64,000 nucleotides of DNA from Casuarius casuarius (taxonomy: Eukaryota; Chordata; Aves; Casuariiformes; Casuariidae), in the NCBI GenBank assembly GCA_003342895.1, contig PTFA01000111.1, positions 1,586,199 through 1,650,198 on the forward strand, given 5' to 3'. Position numbers and translations under genes: made by a program. Positions 62,508 through 64,000 of the stretch are shown piece by piece; the first letter of the stretch is position 1, and each line of letters opens with the position of its first letter. The notes under the pieces were generated by a model, which was not told the origin of the DNA, did not search any database, and worked only from the letters and a program-made list of their open reading frames with translations.

Positions 62508-64000
62508 GACAATATGAGAGATCAATATAGATCTCGCTTACTAACCACAGGAAGGTAGTAGTTAGAAATTGGAAAGACACTGCTGATGTTGAAATAGGTT
62601 TTCCACAGTATCTGTTCCTGGGGAAATAAGAAGATGGTACCCCAACTGGCAAATTTTCATATGTTTGTAATGCAGCTGCCATAGTGACTTAGCCAGCTGC
62701 TGTGGTATAGACATTAGCTTGGTGTGGAGGAGAGTTTTGTACAGATTAATTAGGAGGAATTAGAGTCGCAACAGTCAGAGAGTTCATCTTACTGAAACTA
62801 ATATGAAGCTTCTGATCTATCATGTGATGGTTTTATATTGTTTAAATTTTTCTTTCCTAGCTTTTATAAATGTCAAGGATGATCCTACAATGGAAATAAA
62901 ATATTCAAATATGAAAGCTGAAAGGAGACTTTCAGTGAGGAAGTGTATTCCAGCAGTTAGTGACATTCTCTGGACAATTTTATTTTTGTTGCCACAGTTA
63001 GGACTTAAGAACAAAGCCACAAACTAAACACATAACCATTTCAAGAGCCACAGAACCAATGCCATCGTGCTGAGATGGATTTTAATCAGTGAAACGAGTT
63101 TTGCCGTTTCTCTTGCAAAAACTGTAGAAATTTTCATATTTTCCTGTGTCACATCAAATTTTACTTTATGAAGTGTTCTGCTTTCATTCCTCAGATATAC
63201 CTTATTAAAATGGAGTTTATAGTCTCCTAATATAGGTGGAAAAATCTTCATTTGTTGTCTCTGTCCAAATAATGCATATAATTGATATAATTTTTCATCC
63301 TAGATCAACCTCTTCAGGAATAAATTATTCTGTTTCCCTCTGCATTTTCTTCCTTCTGTTACCATTGTGTATAGCAATATTCAAAACTACAGAGCTATTT
63401 TAAATGTAATTTAATCAGTGCCATATAGCCTGCAATTACCTCCTTGTTATTCATCTCAAAACCAGTTTTGGATTTTTTGGGGGGAGATGTTGGTCTAATG
63501 ATATCATGGATACAACATCAAGTCTTTAATTGCTTTTGCTGTCATGTTTCTGCTAGTCGTGACACTTAAGTTTTAGTGTCCCTTTCTATAGATTTTAATA
63601 CCATGTAGCCATGTAGCCATACCCAGACTTTTTATTCAAAATGCACTGCATTCCAGAGCTTTCATGAAGGCTGCAAAATTTATTATTTGAAGTTTAAAGG
63701 AAGGTTAAGTGAATGCACTGAGGAAGTGTCAGAAGAACTAAAGGCATTATCCTTTCTTTATTTCTTAGCTGCAGACATTTTTTGGTCTTGTATATGATTA
63801 TTTTTTTTCTTTTGCTCTTTAAAGATTTAAGTCTAATTTAGCATTATGGTGTGCAACATTTTTCACATGGATATATAGGCAGTTATTTTAATCTAACTAA
63901 ATATTAGTCACACATTTCATTTACTACCTTCCAATTCTATGGCTGTCCTTGTGCTGCCTCCACCCTGTTTGCCATATGATTCATTCTCAATCAGTTTAGG

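Larger units (their letters stand above)
49046..64000. other. AT-rich non-coding stretch
   Basis: About 15 kb with no recognised gene. A 146-codon plus-strand frame (50682-51122) is lysine-rich at its end and lacks known motifs; I treat it as chance. Contains simple repeats, possible ancient repeat relics at 57318-57365 and 60505-60567, and candidate conserved elements at 55.97-56.33 and 58.33-58.70 kb. Confidence 0.6.

Noticed and set aside
1..64000. tRNA, rRNA, CRISPR, prokaryotic genes or satellite DNA
   Set aside because: No matching box motifs, repeat-spacer arrays, or long tandem arrays beyond those listed.

Overview
This is a 64-kb stretch of AT-rich vertebrate DNA, most probably avian. 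The evidence is five separate copies of the CR1 LINE, the dominant bird and sauropsid retroposon, recognised by translated endonuclease and reverse-transcriptase motifs and by typical CR1 3' ends (degenerate ATTCTATGATTC-type termini). I find no intact protein-coding gene, no rRNA, no tRNA and no CRISPR. Every open frame above 100 codons is either inside a decayed transposon or looks like chance. The window is best read as intergenic desert or a very large intron. About 28 isolated single Ns mark ambiguous assembly positions.

Layout: 1-10.69 kb is AT-rich non-coding DNA with small inverted and direct repeats. At 10.70-11.08 kb lies a CpG-rich island with a GC box and a strong splice-donor consensus. 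At 14.2-15.2 kb is a 5' CR1 piece (ORF1 plus endonuclease relics). At 18.2-18.3 kb is a cluster of perfect palindromes. At 19.3-20.76 kb is a CR1 carrying a recognisable but catalytically dead reverse transcriptase and a complete 3' end. At 23.26 kb a poly(T) tract next to a reverse AATAAA looks like the tail of a retroposed transcript on the minus strand. At 30.24-31.02 kb is a very T-rich degenerate array that runs directly into a GC-rich, internally deleted CR1 (31.03-31.88 kb). At 42.54-43.64 kb is a second internally deleted CR1, whose endonuclease remnant is joined in frame to the C-terminal part of ORF2. At 46.6-47.5 kb a CR1 3' fragment is interrupted by a probable solo LTR in reverse orientation. 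At 48.9-49.04 kb is the 3' end of a much older L3/CR1-like element. The rest, to 64 kb, is unique AT-rich DNA with microsatellites and several stretches that read like conserved non-coding elements.

The elements do not form an operon or pathway; the window is a record of successive insertions. All five CR1 copies point to the plus strand. The items most worth follow-up are: the T-rich array fused to the CR1, the two CR1 copies lacking the reverse-transcriptase core but open across the junction, the CpG island, the poly(A)-tailed candidate (processed copies are rare in birds because CR1 does not use poly(A) templates), and two candidate enhancers near 25.5 and 58.5 kb. Nothing here establishes a new biological system. 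All family assignments come from motif recognition by eye, not from a database search.
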